The notes under the pieces: generated by a model
The model's input: only the letters and a program-made list of their open reading frames with translations
Databases searched by the model: none
Told to the model about the DNA's origin: nothing
Program-made: the position numbers and the translations under genes
Assembly: GCA_947449015.1 (NCBI GenBank)
Contig: CANFQA010000006.1
Coordinates: 24,767 to 88,766 of the forward strand
Length of the DNA: 64,000 nucleotides
Direction of reading: 5' to 3'
DNA from: Microthrixaceae bacterium
GTDB taxonomy: Bacteria > Actinomycetota > Acidimicrobiia > Acidimicrobiales > Acidimicrobilacustridaceae
In this document: in pieces, positions 38,030 to 47,051 of the stretch
Layout: each line of letters begins with the position of its first letter
How positions within the stretch are numbered: the first letter of the stretch is position 1

Positions 38030-40288
38030 TCAGAGCGTATCGGCCAGTTCCTCGCTGCGCTCTACTTCGTTCTTGCCAGGCAGCACGCGATACGCGTCAT
38101 AGATGCCATCGATCTGCTTGATCGAACTGAGGAGTCGGTCGAGATGGGAAACCTCACCGAGTTCGAAGTCAAACCGCATCTTCGAGATTCGGTCAGCCCC
38201 GGTAATGGTGTTGCAGGCGACGATATTGACGTGATGATCGGCGAGCGATGCCGAGACATCACGCAGGAGCCGCGAGCGATCGAGCGCCTTGACTTCAATC
38301 GAGGCGATGAACACAGCAGCAATATCGGTATCCCACTCGACATCAATAAGCCGGTCACCCTGAGCATCCGCAAGCGAGACCGCATTGGCGCAATCCGAAC
38401 GATGAACCGAAACACCGCGACCGCGGGTAACAAAACCCATGATCTCGTCGCCTGGAACCGGTGTGCAGCAGCGCGACAAGCGGACCATGACATCGTCGAG
38501 CCCCTCGACGTGCACTCCTGAGGTGCTCCCGGAAGCTTGTCGCGAACGTTGCGCGGCACGAACTGTTGTCGGCAGATGGTCCTCGCTGTCGGCGCCGGCA
38601 TCCTCAAGTTGTCGACGCGCCCGTTCCGCAACCGATTCAGCAGACACCTGACCAGTGCCGATGGCGGCATGCAGTGCTGCAAGATCGGGATACTTCAGTT
38701 CGACAGCAACATCAGCCAACAATTTGGACTGCTGGATCTTCTGCACCGGAAGACCTTCGCGACGCAATGCCTTGATGAGGTCATCGCTTCCGTTCTCAAT
38801 CGCGTCCTCGCGCCCTATGCGCGAATGCCAGGCTCGGATGCGGTTGGTAGCGCGTTGGGTGCGCACGAAACCAAGCCAATCCACCGATGGACCGGAGCCT
38901 CCAACCTTTGAGGTGAAAATCTCAACGGAATCCCCGGACTGCAGTTCACTGTCGAGGGCAACAAGGCGGCCGTTCACTCGAGCGCCAATACACGAGTGCC
39001 CGACTTCGGTATGGATCGCGTACGCGAAATCAATAGTGCTCGCGCCCTTTGGCAGGGTGATAACACGGCCCTTTGGCGTAAATACGAAGACCTCATCTTG
39101 TTCGAGATCGATCTTGAGGTTGGCCATGAACTCGTCAGGATCGGAGGTCTCCTGTTGCCAGTCGACGATCCGGTTAAGCCAGGCGAGATCAGCGGAACTC
39201 TCGTGATTGTCCTTGTAGTTCCAATGCGCCGCAACACCGAACTCGGCGCGTTGATGCATCTCAAGAGTGCGGATCTGCACCTCGAGCGCCTTGGCCTGCG
39301 GACCGATCACCGTGGTGTGCAAGGACTGGTAGAGATTGAACTTCGGCATCGCCACGTAGTCCTTGAACCGGCCCTGCACCGGCTTCCACGTGGCATGGAT
39401 GGACCCCAACGCGGCGTAACAGTCCTTCACGGTCTCAACGATGACGCGAATCCCGATGAGGTCGAAAATGTCATCGAAGTCGCGCCCTTTGACCACCATC
39501 TTCTCGTAGATGCTCCAGAGATGCTTCGGTCGACCGGTGACATCCGCGACGATGTGCAACTCCTCGAGTCGCTCGCGAACATGGGTGAGCACCTGCTCGA
39601 GCAGCACCTCACGTTCGGGCGAGCGTGTGGCGACCATGTGATCGATCTCGGCATAACGCTTGGGATGCAGCGACGCGAATGACAGATCCTCAAGTTGCTG
39701 CTTCAGGTCCTGCATGCCCAGGCGATGCGCCAGCGGCGCATAGATGTCGAGTGTCTCCTGCGCGGTTCGCTCCTGCTTCCATGCGGGCATTGCTGCGATG
39801 GTGCGCATGTTGTGAAGTCGATCGGCGAGCTTGATGATGAGGACACGAAGGTCCTTCGCCATGGCCACAAGCATCTTGCGCACGGTGGCGGCCTGCTGAG
39901 CTTCCTTGGAGTCGAACTTGATGCGATCGAGCTTGGTGACGCCGTCAACAATGGCGGCCACATCGGAGCCGAACGACTTCTCAACCTCTTCCAGGGTGGT
40001 GCCGGTGTCCTCGACAGCATCATGAAGCAGTGCTGCGGCAATGGTGACATCGTCCATCCCGAACTCGGCACAGATACGAGCGACCGCTACCGGATGGGTG
40101 ATGTAGGGCTCGCCCGATTTCCTGCTCTGGCCGGTATGGGCCGCGGCGGCAACCTCGTAGGCCCGAACAATGCGAGCAGTTTCGTCGCGCGGGTGATGCT
40201 CACGGAACGCTGCGATAAGCGGAGCGACCTCGACCGATGGTGGGGCGCTATGGCGGCGCCATGGGAGCACTCGATCGACGGCGGGCAT
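38030..40288 (-). CDS. relA: RelA/SpoT bifunctional (p)ppGpp synthetase/hydrolase
   Basis: Stringent-response enzyme of 752 residues. The hydrolase HD domain is intact (ALLHDAVEDT, about residues 87-96; ADRLHNMRTI). The synthetase domain has RFKDYVAMPKFNLYQSLHTT (the R-x-K-D charge type of bifunctional enzymes) and EVQIRT. TGS (VFTPKGRVITLPKGASTIDF) and C-terminal ACT domains follow. There is no good Shine-Dalgarno before ATG 40288, but a 21-codon reading frame ends four bases upstream, suggesting coupled translation. Confidence 0.97.
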   Translation of the reverse strand: MPAVDRVLPWRRHSAPPSVEVAPLIAAFREHHPRDETARIVRAYEVAAAAHTGQSRKSGEPYITHPVAVARICAEFGMDDVTIAAALLHDAVEDTGTTLEEVEKSFGSDVAAIVDGVTKLDRIKFDSKEAQQAATVRKMLVAMAKDLRVLIIKLADRLHNMRTIAAMPAWKQERTAQETLDIYAPLAHRLGMQDLKQQLEDLSFASLHPKRYAEIDHMVATRSPEREVLLEQVLTHVRERLEELHIVADVTGRPKHLWSIYEKMVVKGRDFDDIFDLIGIRVIVETVKDCYAALGSIHATWKPVQGRFKDYVAMPKFNLYQSLHTTVIGPQAKALEVQIRTLEMHQRAEFGVAAHWNYKDNHESSADLAWLNRIVDWQQETSDPDEFMANLKIDLEQDEVFVFTPKGRVITLPKGASTIDFAYAIHTEVGHSCIGARVNGRLVALDSELQSGDSVEIFTSKVGGSGPSVDWLGFVRTQRATNRIRAWHSRIGREDAIENGSDDLIKALRREGLPVQKIQQSKLLADVAVELKYPDLAALHAAIGTGQVSAESVAERARRQLEDAGADSEDHLPTTVRAAQRSRQASGSTSGVHVEGLDDVMVRLSRCCTPVPGDEIMGFVTRGRGVSVHRSDCANAVSLADAQGDRLIDVEWDTDIAAVFIASIEVKALDRSRLLRDVSASLADHHVNIVACNTITGADRISKMRFDFELGEVSHLDRLLSSIKQIDGIYDAYRVLPGKNEVERSEELADTL
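38034..38039 (-). promoter_or_regulatory. candidate -10 box inside the relA 3' end
   Basis: TACGCT on the minus strand overlaps the last codons of relA and is seven bases before the ATG of the secreted-protein gene. Confidence 0.35.
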
Positions 40289-40292
40289 CGCT

Positions 40293-40358
40293 CTAGTTCA
40301 CCATCCCATCGGCGGAACCGGAACAACCGAGTTCGATGCGGCACTGACGCCCATGCAT
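40293..40358 (-). CDS. possible relA leader peptide (21 residues)
   Basis: ATG at 40358 lies exactly six bases after TACGGT, the same layout as the leaderless genes here. The frame runs 21 codons (Met-His-Gly-Arg-Gln-Cys...Met-Val-Asn) to TAG at 40295-40293, four bases before the relA ATG. The peptide has two Cys, no membrane segment and no run of one amino acid. Translation and a role in relA control are inferred. Confidence 0.4.
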   Translation of the reverse strand: MHGRQCRIELGCSGSADGMVN

Positions 40359-40364
40359 CTGCTC

Positions 40365-40370
40365 ACCGTA
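40365..40370 (-). promoter_or_regulatory. -10 box for the relA leader
   Basis: TACGGT on the minus strand, six bases before the leader ATG. It lies in the 114-base gap between secF and relA. Confidence 0.45.
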
Positions 40371-40402
40371 GCGGGGGCAGCGACGCCTCGGACCGAAATC
40401 GA

Positions 40403-41524
40403 TCAGCGTCGGCGGCCCTTCTTGCGGGGGCGGGGCGGAATAATGCCAGTTGCTCCAGATCCTGCAGCCGCGGCCGAGACCGAGGACGAATCTCCAGCGG
40501 CGGGAACGGTGGTTCGCCGAGCGCCATGGGCAGTCTGCGCAGTGAGTGCCACTCGATCGATCGGGGCAGTGATGTCCACGCCCTGCGCGGTAAGGCGCTC
40601 GTTGATCGCCCGATTCTTGGATTCACGATCTTTGAGAAGCACCAGAACCGGAGCCGCGATGTAGATGGAGCTGTACGCACCAACGAGCAGGCCGACAAGC
40701 AGGGCGATCGAGAACTCCTCAAGAGTGACCGCCCCCATGATGCCGGCACCCACGACCAGCAGCGAGATCACCGGAAGCAGCGAGACCACCGTGGTGTTGA
40801 TCGAACGCAGGAGTACCTGGTTCATCGACAACGCTGTCATCTGGGCATACGACATGCGACCAGTCACGCCGACCAGACGTTCGTTCTCCTGAATCTTGTC
40901 GTCAACCACGATGGTGTCGTAGATCGAGAAACCAAGAATTGTGAGGAACGCGATAACAGTTCCCGGAGTGACCTCGAACTGGAAGACCGAGTACACGCCA
41001 ACACTGATCACGACATCGTGGAACACCGCGATGATGGCGGCCACGGCCATGCGGAACTCCAGCCGGATCGTCAGATAGATCAGGATGGCGATGAAGAAGA
41101 ACACGAGCGCTCTGATGGCAGAACGTGTCACGTCGCCACCCCATGAGGCACCCACCGTGGAGACGCTCACATTGGCTGCGTCGGTTCCGGCCAGATCTGC
41201 AAGGGCACGGCGAACTTCGGCCTCATGCTCAATGGTGCTTTCAGGACCCTGCACGCGAAGGGTGTCAGTGCCAACGATCTGAATCTTGGCGCTTGCCTCG
41301 CCAACCGCGTCGAGCGCGCTGCGAGCCTGATCCACCGAAACCCCCGGTGCCTTCACTTCCCAGGACACGCCACCTTTGAAGTCAATCCCGAGGTTGAGTC
41401 CCTGCAGGAACATCGACCCAATGGAGATCACGATGAGCACGGCCGATGCGATCATCGAACGGCGCCACCACTTCGTGAAGTTGACGTTGGTTTCGCCTCG
41501 GTTAAGGCGTCCGAGCATGCTCAT
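40403..41524 (-). CDS. secF: protein translocase subunit SecF
   Basis: Six-helix membrane partner of SecD, using the proton gradient to complete Sec export. The 373-residue protein has the first helix (about 27-45), GIDFKGGVSWEV, an extracellular domain and five C-terminal helices with SVGVYSVFQFEVTPGTVIAFLTILG (split) and YDTIVVDDKIQEN, the conserved RND-type core. The C-terminal tail is Ala-rich then strongly basic (PRPRKKGRRR). It overlaps secD by four bases. Confidence 0.97.
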   Translation of the reverse strand: MSMLGRLNRGETNVNFTKWWRRSMIASAVLIVISIGSMFLQGLNLGIDFKGGVSWEVKAPGVSVDQARSALDAVGEASAKIQIVGTDTLRVQGPESTIEHEAEVRRALADLAGTDAANVSVSTVGASWGGDVTRSAIRALVFFFIAILIYLTIRLEFRMAVAAIIAVFHDVVISVGVYSVFQFEVTPGTVIAFLTILGFSIYDTIVVDDKIQENERLVGVTGRMSYAQMTALSMNQVLLRSINTTVVSLLPVISLLVVGAGIMGAVTLEEFSIALLVGLLVGAYSSIYIAAPVLVLLKDRESKNRAINERLTAQGVDITAPIDRVALTAQTAHGARRTTVPAAGDSSSVSAAAAGSGATGIIPPRPRKKGRRR

Positions 41525-43308
41525 CGGTTCGCTCCTGTCAGGGTGGGCTCGCCGGGAGTCCCGGCATCAGCGGTCGTTCGATTCCGTTCAGCGGGAAGGC
41601 CAAGCAGTCCCGGTCGGCGCAGCAGTGACGCACGTGACGTGGCGAACTTGACCACGGGGCGCATATACGCCCACGAGGTGAGCAGATCGAGCAGAGTCGA
41701 GAGTCCGAGATAGAAGGCGAAGCCCCGAACCGGCCCCACAGTGAGCCACCAAAGAATGCCAGCACCGATCAGCGAGGCCACATCGGCCTTGACGATCGTG
41801 GAGAACGCCGAGACGAACGAATGCTCAGTGGCGCTGCGGATCGAGCGGCCGTTGTGGATGTCTTCTTTGAGGTGCTCGTAGTACACGACGTTCGAATCGA
41901 GAGACACACCAATCGACACGATGATGCCTGTGATACCGGCCAACGTAAGGGCGAGACCGCTGCTGGTACCCAGATAGGAGATGACCGCCCAAAGGAGCGC
42001 TCCTTCGATGGTGAGCTTGAGCACTGCGAACAGTCCGAGAATCCGGTAGAAGAGCATCATGTAGATCGCAGCGAGGATAAGTCCCACAAGACCAGCGATG
42101 AGGCCAGCATGAAGTGCATCTCGACCGAGTGTGGCTGAGACGATCTGCGCTTGCTGCTTCTCGAACTCAACCGGCAGGGCGCCGTACTTCAATGCGGTGG
42201 CGAGATCCTTTGCGGTGCGTTCGGTGAACGAACCGGAAATCTCGATCTGATCAGCCTTGAAGCTGGCCGCATTGATACTCGGTGCCGAGATGACCTGACC
42301 GTCAAGAATGATGGCTAACTGCCCGGAGGGGCAGGTGGCGGCCTTGGAATAGCACTGTGCGCCGGCAGCATTGAACTTGCCAATGCCCTCCGCGTTGTCC
42401 TTGAACACCGGCTGCACGACCCACTGTCCACTTTGGCCGAGGTTGGCCCGTGCGGTGTCGAGAGCACTACCGGTGAGCCCGACAGGTCCAACCTTGTAAC
42501 TGGCCACAAGCACTCCATTGCGACACTGAGGAAGTAACGCGTCGCCGGTGGGGTTCAACTGATCGGCCGAAAGCGTGGCGGTGCAGGCTGCGTTCGTGAG
42601 ACCACCGGTCGCCGGGTCGACAGCAAGCGGATCGGTCGCCGCCGCGGCATCAGCAGTGGCGGTGGGGTCAACTGCGGTGGGGTCGACTGCGGTGGGGTCA
42701 GTAGCGATGACACTGCTGATATCGGCAGCAACGGTGGTGGAGGTATCAGCTTGGGCGTACTCATGGCCGCCGTCGCTGAGCGTGGTCGGAGTGACTGACG
42801 CTCCCCCGGCGAGTTCACCGAGCGACGCGGCCATGCCGACCTGGCCAGTGCCTGAAACGGTCGTCGGTGTGTCGGCGGGCGCAACTGTCGTTGAACTCGA
42901 ATCGCCCGGCACGGTTGTCGTGTCATTGGCAGGAGCGGGAGCAGGCGCCTGTGTCGCTGGCAGCGAGGCAAGCACTGGACGGAACTGCAGTTCGGCTGTC
43001 TGACCCACCAGTGCAATAGCGCGGTCCTTGTCCTTCACGCCAGGGATCTGGATGAGGATGTTGTCGCCCTGACGAGTGATCTCGGGTTCGGCTACACCCA
43101 ATGCATCAATACGCTGACGAATAATCGAAATGGCTTCGTCGATCGCGCTGCTCTCCGGAGTGCCCTTCGGCTTAAGTACCACCGACACGCCACCTTGGAG
43201 ATCAAGACCCAGCAGTGGCTTGTTGCCACTCATCGAGGTGTAGATGAGCGCCGAAATGGCGACCACCACGATGACGATGAGCGAGGTGAACGCTCTGAAC
43301 CTTCTCAT
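41521..43308 (-). CDS. secD: protein translocase subunit SecD
   Basis: 595-residue Sec accessory membrane protein: first helix (about 8-25), GLDLQGGVSVVL, P1 periplasmic head, then six-helix domain with GIIVSIGVSLDSNVVYYE and DLLTSWAYMRPVV. Between about residues 110 and 235 it carries a long Ala/Thr/Pro/Asp-rich insertion (APAPAPANDTTTVPG and VDPTA repeats) that is absent from short SecDs. It overlaps both yajC and secF by four bases. Confidence 0.96.
   Translation of the reverse strand: MRRFRAFTSLIVIVVVAISALIYTSMSGNKPLLGLDLQGGVSVVLKPKGTPESSAIDEAISIIRQRIDALGVAEPEITRQGDNILIQIPGVKDKDRAIALVGQTAELQFRPVLASLPATQAPAPAPANDTTTVPGDSSSTTVAPADTPTTVSGTGQVGMAASLGELAGGASVTPTTLSDGGHEYAQADTSTTVAADISSVIATDPTAVDPTAVDPTATADAAAATDPLAVDPATGGLTNAACTATLSADQLNPTGDALLPQCRNGVLVASYKVGPVGLTGSALDTARANLGQSGQWVVQPVFKDNAEGIGKFNAAGAQCYSKAATCPSGQLAIILDGQVISAPSINAASFKADQIEISGSFTERTAKDLATALKYGALPVEFEKQQAQIVSATLGRDALHAGLIAGLVGLILAAIYMMLFYRILGLFAVLKLTIEGALLWAVISYLGTSSGLALTLAGITGIIVSIGVSLDSNVVYYEHLKEDIHNGRSIRSATEHSFVSAFSTIVKADVASLIGAGILWWLTVGPVRGFAFYLGLSTLLDLLTSWAYMRPVVKFATSRASLLRRPGLLGLPAERNRTTADAGTPGEPTLTGANR
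42659..42703. repeat. three 15-base tandem repeats in secD
   Basis: Unit gcggtggggtcNNct, three copies in a row with one or two differences. They encode repeated Val-Asp-Pro-Thr-Ala in the low-complexity insertion of SecD. Confidence 0.8.
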
Positions 43309-43622
43309 GACTGGCTTCCTTCCGAGGATTCCTCACCGGGGTTCTCAACAGGTACAGCAGTGTCAGATGCGGTGGGGTTGACGACCCGAGCAGCAATGGC
43401 GCGTCGGGCGAATTTGATCTCGACCTGTGGGGCGATCTGCAACAAGACGGTGTCGCTGTCGATTCGAACGATGGTTCCGTAGAGACCCGAACCGCTCATG
43501 ACTTCGTCACCGACGGTCAATGCTTCAACCAACGCGTTGTGGCGTTTGAGTTCGCGCTGCTTCGGAAGGATGAGCACAACCCATGCGATAGCGAAGAGGA
43601 CGATGATGAAAATGAAGGACAT
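43305..43622 (-). CDS. yajC: preprotein translocase subunit YajC
   Basis: A 105-residue single-helix membrane protein of the SecDF-YajC complex. The helix is residues 2-19 (FIFIIVLFAIAWVVLILP), followed by KQRELKRHNALVEAL and VGDEVMSGSGLYGTIVRID, the signature YajC segment, and an acidic C-terminal tail. A TACTGT hexamer (43669-43664) may be its -10 in the 100-base gap after tgt. It overlaps secD by four bases. Confidence 0.94.
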   Translation of the reverse strand: MSFIFIIVLFAIAWVVLILPKQRELKRHNALVEALTVGDEVMSGSGLYGTIVRIDSDTVLLQIAPQVEIKFARRAIAARVVNPTASDTAVPVENPGEESSEGSQS

Positions 43623-43663
43623 GGACTCGAGGCTTCGGGTTGTGGACGCGACAGAACGGCAGA

Positions 43664-43669
43664 ACAGTA
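43664..43669 (-). promoter_or_regulatory. candidate -10 box for yajC-secD-secF
   Basis: TACTGT on the minus strand in the 100-base gap between tgt and yajC, which would leave a leader of about 35 bases. Hexamer match only. Confidence 0.25.
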
Positions 43670-43722
43670 CCGCTCAGGAGGCCTCCGTGGATCAGCATCC
43701 TCCCAAGCCCTTCTGGCACCCC

Positions 43723-44844
43723 TTAGGACCAGTGTTCAGCAACCTCACGTCGCATCTGGTCAAAGGTCCCCGCAGCGATTGCCAACCGCGCCCGCTCCAT
43801 GAGTCGCAGAAGCCAATGGACGTTATGGATCGTGGTGAGTCTGGCCGCAGTGGGCTCGGAGACCCCGAGAAGGTGTCGCAGGTAGGCCCGTGACCAACGG
43901 GCGCAGGTGGGACAGCTGCAACCAGGCTCCAGTGGCTCGTGATCCCGAGCGAACCGGGCATTGCGGAGATTCATCCTCCCCTGCGAGGTGAGGATCGTGC
44001 CATGCCGGGCCAGCCGGGTCGGCAGGACACAGTCGAACATGTCGACACCAAGTGCGACTGCCTCAACAATGCTCACGGGATCTCCGACACCCATGAGGTA
44101 TCGAGGCTGACCAGTCGGCAATACCGCAGTGGTGGCGGCCAGAGCCGGGAGCATCTCCTCGCGGCTCTCCCCCACCGAGAGCCCTCCGATTCCATAGCCG
44201 TCGAAGTCAACTTCGACGGTACGAATCGCGCTCTCGGCACGCAGCGCGGTATCGACACCACCCTGCACAATGCCGAACTGCGCCTGTGTCGACCCAGCAG
44301 CCCGCGCTGGTGCATCAGCGGCTTTCGCTCTTGCCGCCCACAGCGCAGAACGTTCAACGGCGTCGCGCACAACCGAAAGAGGCGACGGAAGCGGTGGGCA
44401 CACATCAAGCACCATCTGGATATCACTGCCGAGTTTCTGTTGGACCTCGACGCTGCCCTCCGGGGAGAGGTGATGGTACGAACCGTCATAGGTCGAACGG
44501 AAACGCGCGCCCTCATCGGTCACCTTGGGCTCGAGGGAGAAAATTTGGAATCCGCCGGAATCGGTCAGAACGTGTCCGTGCCAGTCGGAGAACCCACCAA
44601 TTCCGCCGAAATCGGCAATGAGGTCAGCGCCTGGACGCAACATGAGGTGATAGGTGTTTCCAAGGATCACCTCGGCGCCCAGATCCTCAAGGTCGGCAGA
44701 GGAAAGCGTGCGCACCGAGGCTCTGGTGCCCACAGGCATGAAGCATGGCGTCGCGAAGGACCCGCGAGCGGTGACCACCCGCCCTGCACGCGCATCGCCA
44801 TCACCGGCGGAGCGTTCGAAACTGAGCACATGCTGATCGGTCAT
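43723..44844 (-). CDS. tgt: queuine tRNA-ribosyltransferase (bacterial TGT)
   Basis: Exchanges guanine-34 for preQ1 in tRNAs with GUN anticodons. The 373-residue protein has LTDSGGFQIFSL (catalytic Asp), GGLSVGE, FDCVLPTRLARHGTILT (second catalytic Asp) and the zinc site CSCPTC with a distal His in HNVHWLL. ATG 44844 overlaps the queA stop as ATGA; a start four codons earlier is also open. Paired with queA, it implies queuosine-modified tRNA, absent from many actinobacteria. Confidence 0.97.
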   Translation of the reverse strand: MTDQHVLSFERSAGDGDARAGRVVTARGSFATPCFMPVGTRASVRTLSSADLEDLGAEVILGNTYHLMLRPGADLIADFGGIGGFSDWHGHVLTDSGGFQIFSLEPKVTDEGARFRSTYDGSYHHLSPEGSVEVQQKLGSDIQMVLDVCPPLPSPLSVVRDAVERSALWAARAKAADAPARAAGSTQAQFGIVQGGVDTALRAESAIRTVEVDFDGYGIGGLSVGESREEMLPALAATTAVLPTGQPRYLMGVGDPVSIVEAVALGVDMFDCVLPTRLARHGTILTSQGRMNLRNARFARDHEPLEPGCSCPTCARWSRAYLRHLLGVSEPTAARLTTIHNVHWLLRLMERARLAIAAGTFDQMRREVAEHWS

Positions 44845-45890
44845 GAGGTCGTCCAAAGATCGCGGCGGGTGAGAAGCATGGCATCACCAAAGGAGAGGAA
44901 GCGGTACCCGTTGTCGAGCGCATCGGCGTACAACTCTCGCCAACGACCTCCGGCGAAGGCGTCAATCATCACCAGCAGCGAAGAACGAGGCAGGTGGAAG
45001 TTCGTGAGCATGCGGTCAACGATCCGGAACTGGTAATCGCCGGAGATGAAAAGTTCTGTCCGGCCCGAGAGTTCCCCCGAGGCCGCGGCACTTTCAAGCG
45101 CGCGCACGGCGGTGGTTCCGATTGCGACCACTCGCCCACCTGCGGCTCGTGTGCGCTCGCATGCCTCCATGGTCGAAGCGGGAACGTTGTATCGCTCAGA
45201 GTGCATGACATGGTCCTCGACCCGATCGACCGAGATTGGCCGGAACGTGCCGAGACCCACCACCAATTCCACCTCAGCGCGCTGGATTCCGCGTGCTGAA
45301 CATGCAGAAAAAACTTCCTCAGTGAGGTGCAGCCCAGCAGTGGGTGCTGCGGCGGAACCGGGCTGGTCAGCGAAGACGGTCTGATAGCGAGACTGCTCCT
45401 CGAGCCGCTCAGTGATGTAGGGCGGCAGTGGCATCTCCCCGTGACGATCAAGCGCGGCAAGTTCGTCGCCCTCGACGCGCAGTTCAATGGTTCGTCGTCC
45501 CTCGCCGTGATCAGCACCCACGATGACCACGAGGTCATCACCGCCGGAGACGGTGGTGAGCACTGCTCCATCAGCCAATTTGCGGCTCGGGCGCACAAGT
45601 GCCTCCCAGAGCGATCCGGCATCGGTTTCGCCGGTGCGTTCAAGCAGGAGAACCTCGGCCGCTCCCCCGGTGCTGCGCAGCAACCGAAGTCGGGCCGGAA
45701 GTACGCGAGTGGTGTTCACCACAATGAGGTCACCGGGATCGAGCAGATCAGCAAGATCCCGAACGATGCGATGCTCGAGGTCGCTGGTTGGGCCCCGATC
45801 GACCAACAGTCGTGCTGCATCGCGCTCGCCGAGGGGATGCTGAGCGATCGCCGCTTCGGGCAGCGGGTAGTCGAAGGCGGCGGTGTCCAT
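44841..45890 (-). CDS. queA: S-adenosylmethionine:tRNA ribosyltransferase-isomerase
   Basis: Adds the epoxycyclopentane of queuosine from SAM. The 349-residue protein starts FDYPLPEAAIAQHPLGERD, and contains LIVVNTTRVLPARL, PLPPYI, SAAAPTAGLHLTEE, the family signature VGLGTFRPI, and TNFHLPRSSLLVMIDAFAG, together diagnostic of QueA. A TAGCCT hexamer nine bases before the ATG suggests its own promoter after ruvB. It overlaps tgt by four bases. Confidence 0.97.
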   Translation of the reverse strand: MDTAAFDYPLPEAAIAQHPLGERDAARLLVDRGPTSDLEHRIVRDLADLLDPGDLIVVNTTRVLPARLRLLRSTGGAAEVLLLERTGETDAGSLWEALVRPSRKLADGAVLTTVSGGDDLVVIVGADHGEGRRTIELRVEGDELAALDRHGEMPLPPYITERLEEQSRYQTVFADQPGSAAAPTAGLHLTEEVFSACSARGIQRAEVELVVGLGTFRPISVDRVEDHVMHSERYNVPASTMEACERTRAAGGRVVAIGTTAVRALESAAASGELSGRTELFISGDYQFRIVDRMLTNFHLPRSSLLVMIDAFAGGRWRELYADALDNGYRFLSFGDAMLLTRRDLWTTS

Positions 45891-45899
45891 GGCGGCGAC

Positions 45900-45905
45900 A
45901 GGCTA
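45900..45905 (-). promoter_or_regulatory. candidate -10 box for queA
   Basis: TAGCCT on the minus strand nine bases before the queA ATG, in the 45-base gap after ruvB. Confidence 0.35.
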
Positions 45906-45935
45906 GGGCGACAAGCTGCCCGAACCCGAACCGTG

Positions 45936-47051
45936 TCAGGAGTCGAACAAGGACCGGCCCGGGTCGGCGGCGAGCGGCGCACCCGGCGGTGCGATCATCC
46001 CAAGATGTGCCCAAGCCGCCGGCGTTGCCACCCGACCGCGAGGCGTGCGCATAAGCAATCCGAGTTGGATCAAGAACGGTTCGTACACATCCTCGACGGT
46101 CTCCTCGGCCTCACCCACGCTGATGGCCAGTGTGCCCAGACCCACCGGGCCCCCGCCGAACTTCTGGCAGAGATTGGCCAGTACCGCACGATCGACTTTG
46201 TCGAGCCCCAGACCGTCGACGCCAAACAGTGCCAAACCGTCGTTTGCGGTTTCGGCATCGATGGAGCCGTTGCTGCGCACCTCGGCGAAATCTCGGACTC
46301 GGCGAAGTAGTCGGTTGGCAATACGCGGCGTTCCCCGAGCGCGCCGCGCGATTTCACCGGCACCCTGCTCGTCGAGGGCAATGCCAAGGATGCCCGCAGC
46401 GCGCATCACGATGAGTTGGAGTTCATCGGCGTCGTAGTAATCAAGTCGGGCCACGAGCCCAAAGCGATCGCGAAGCGGGCCGGTGATCAGTCCGGTGCGC
46501 GTCGTGGCACCCACAAGAGTGAAACGGGGAAGATCCAGCCGGATTGATCGCGCTGCTGGACCTTTGCCAAGCACGATGTCGAGCTGGAAGTCCTCCATCG
46601 CCGGATAGAGGACCTCTTCGATGTTGCGACTCAGTCGATGGATCTCGTCGATGAACAACACGTCACCCTCGCCGAGTCGAGTCAGCAGCGCTGCAAGATC
46701 ACCAGCACGCTCAAGTGCCGGTCCCGAGGTGACATGGAGTGCCACACCGAGTTCGGCGGCGACAATGCCAGCGAGCGTGGTTTTTCCAAGACCCGGCGGG
46801 CCCGCGAAGAGCAGATGATCGACGGCCTGCTCTCGGCGTCGAGCAGCTTCGAGAATGATGCCCAGGTGTTCCTTGAGCTCACGCTGACCGACGAACTCCT
46901 CAAGGTGCCGCGGCCGAAGTCCGCCCTCTTCACCAATGACATCGCCGCCTTCGGTGGCCGGGTCGCGCCGAACTCGAGTCACAAGTTCAGCCTCCGCGCC
47001 GGCAGCGAAATCCTCCGGAGTGGGATCGGGCGAAAGAAGTTCGTCGCGCAT
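45936..47051 (-). CDS. ruvB: RuvB Holliday junction branch-migration motor
   Basis: AAA+ ATPase of 371 residues. Family start region is [19 protein letters not shown], Walker [20 protein letters not shown] (about residues 80-98), Walker [21 protein letters not shown], sensor [19 protein letters not shown], and the winged-helix C-terminus ending [13 protein letters not shown]. It shares one base with ruvA. An acidic N-terminal extension of about 45 residues precedes the conserved part. Confidence 0.98.
   Translation of the reverse strand: MRDELLSPDPTPEDFAAGAEAELVTRVRRDPATEGGDVIGEEGGLRPRHLEEFVGQRELKEHLGIILEAARRREQAVDHLLFAGPPGLGKTTLAGIVAAELGVALHVTSGPALERAGDLAALLTRLGEGDVLFIDEIHRLSRNIEEVLYPAMEDFQLDIVLGKGPAARSIRLDLPRFTLVGATTRTGLITGPLRDRFGLVARLDYYDADELQLIVMRAAGILGIALDEQGAGEIARRARGTPRIANRLLRRVRDFAEVRSNGSIDAETANDGLALFGVDGLGLDKVDRAVLANLCQKFGGGPVGLGTLAISVGEAEETVEDVYEPFLIQLGLLMRTPRGRVATPAAWAHLGMIAPPGAPLAADPGRSLFDS

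Noticed and set aside
40289..40402. tRNA-like stretch (GTTCGATGC) in the secF-relA gap
   Set aside because: No acceptor, D-arm or anticodon pairing can be built around it.
39695..41146. 483-codon plus-strand frame opposite relA and secF
   Set aside because: Low-complexity His/Asp/Arg/Gly-rich translation with no motif; shadow of minus-strand genes, and it would cover the relA promoter region.
42659..42703. possible CRISPR-like repeats
   Set aside because: Contiguous 15-base units in frame inside secD, no spacers; they code a peptide repeat.
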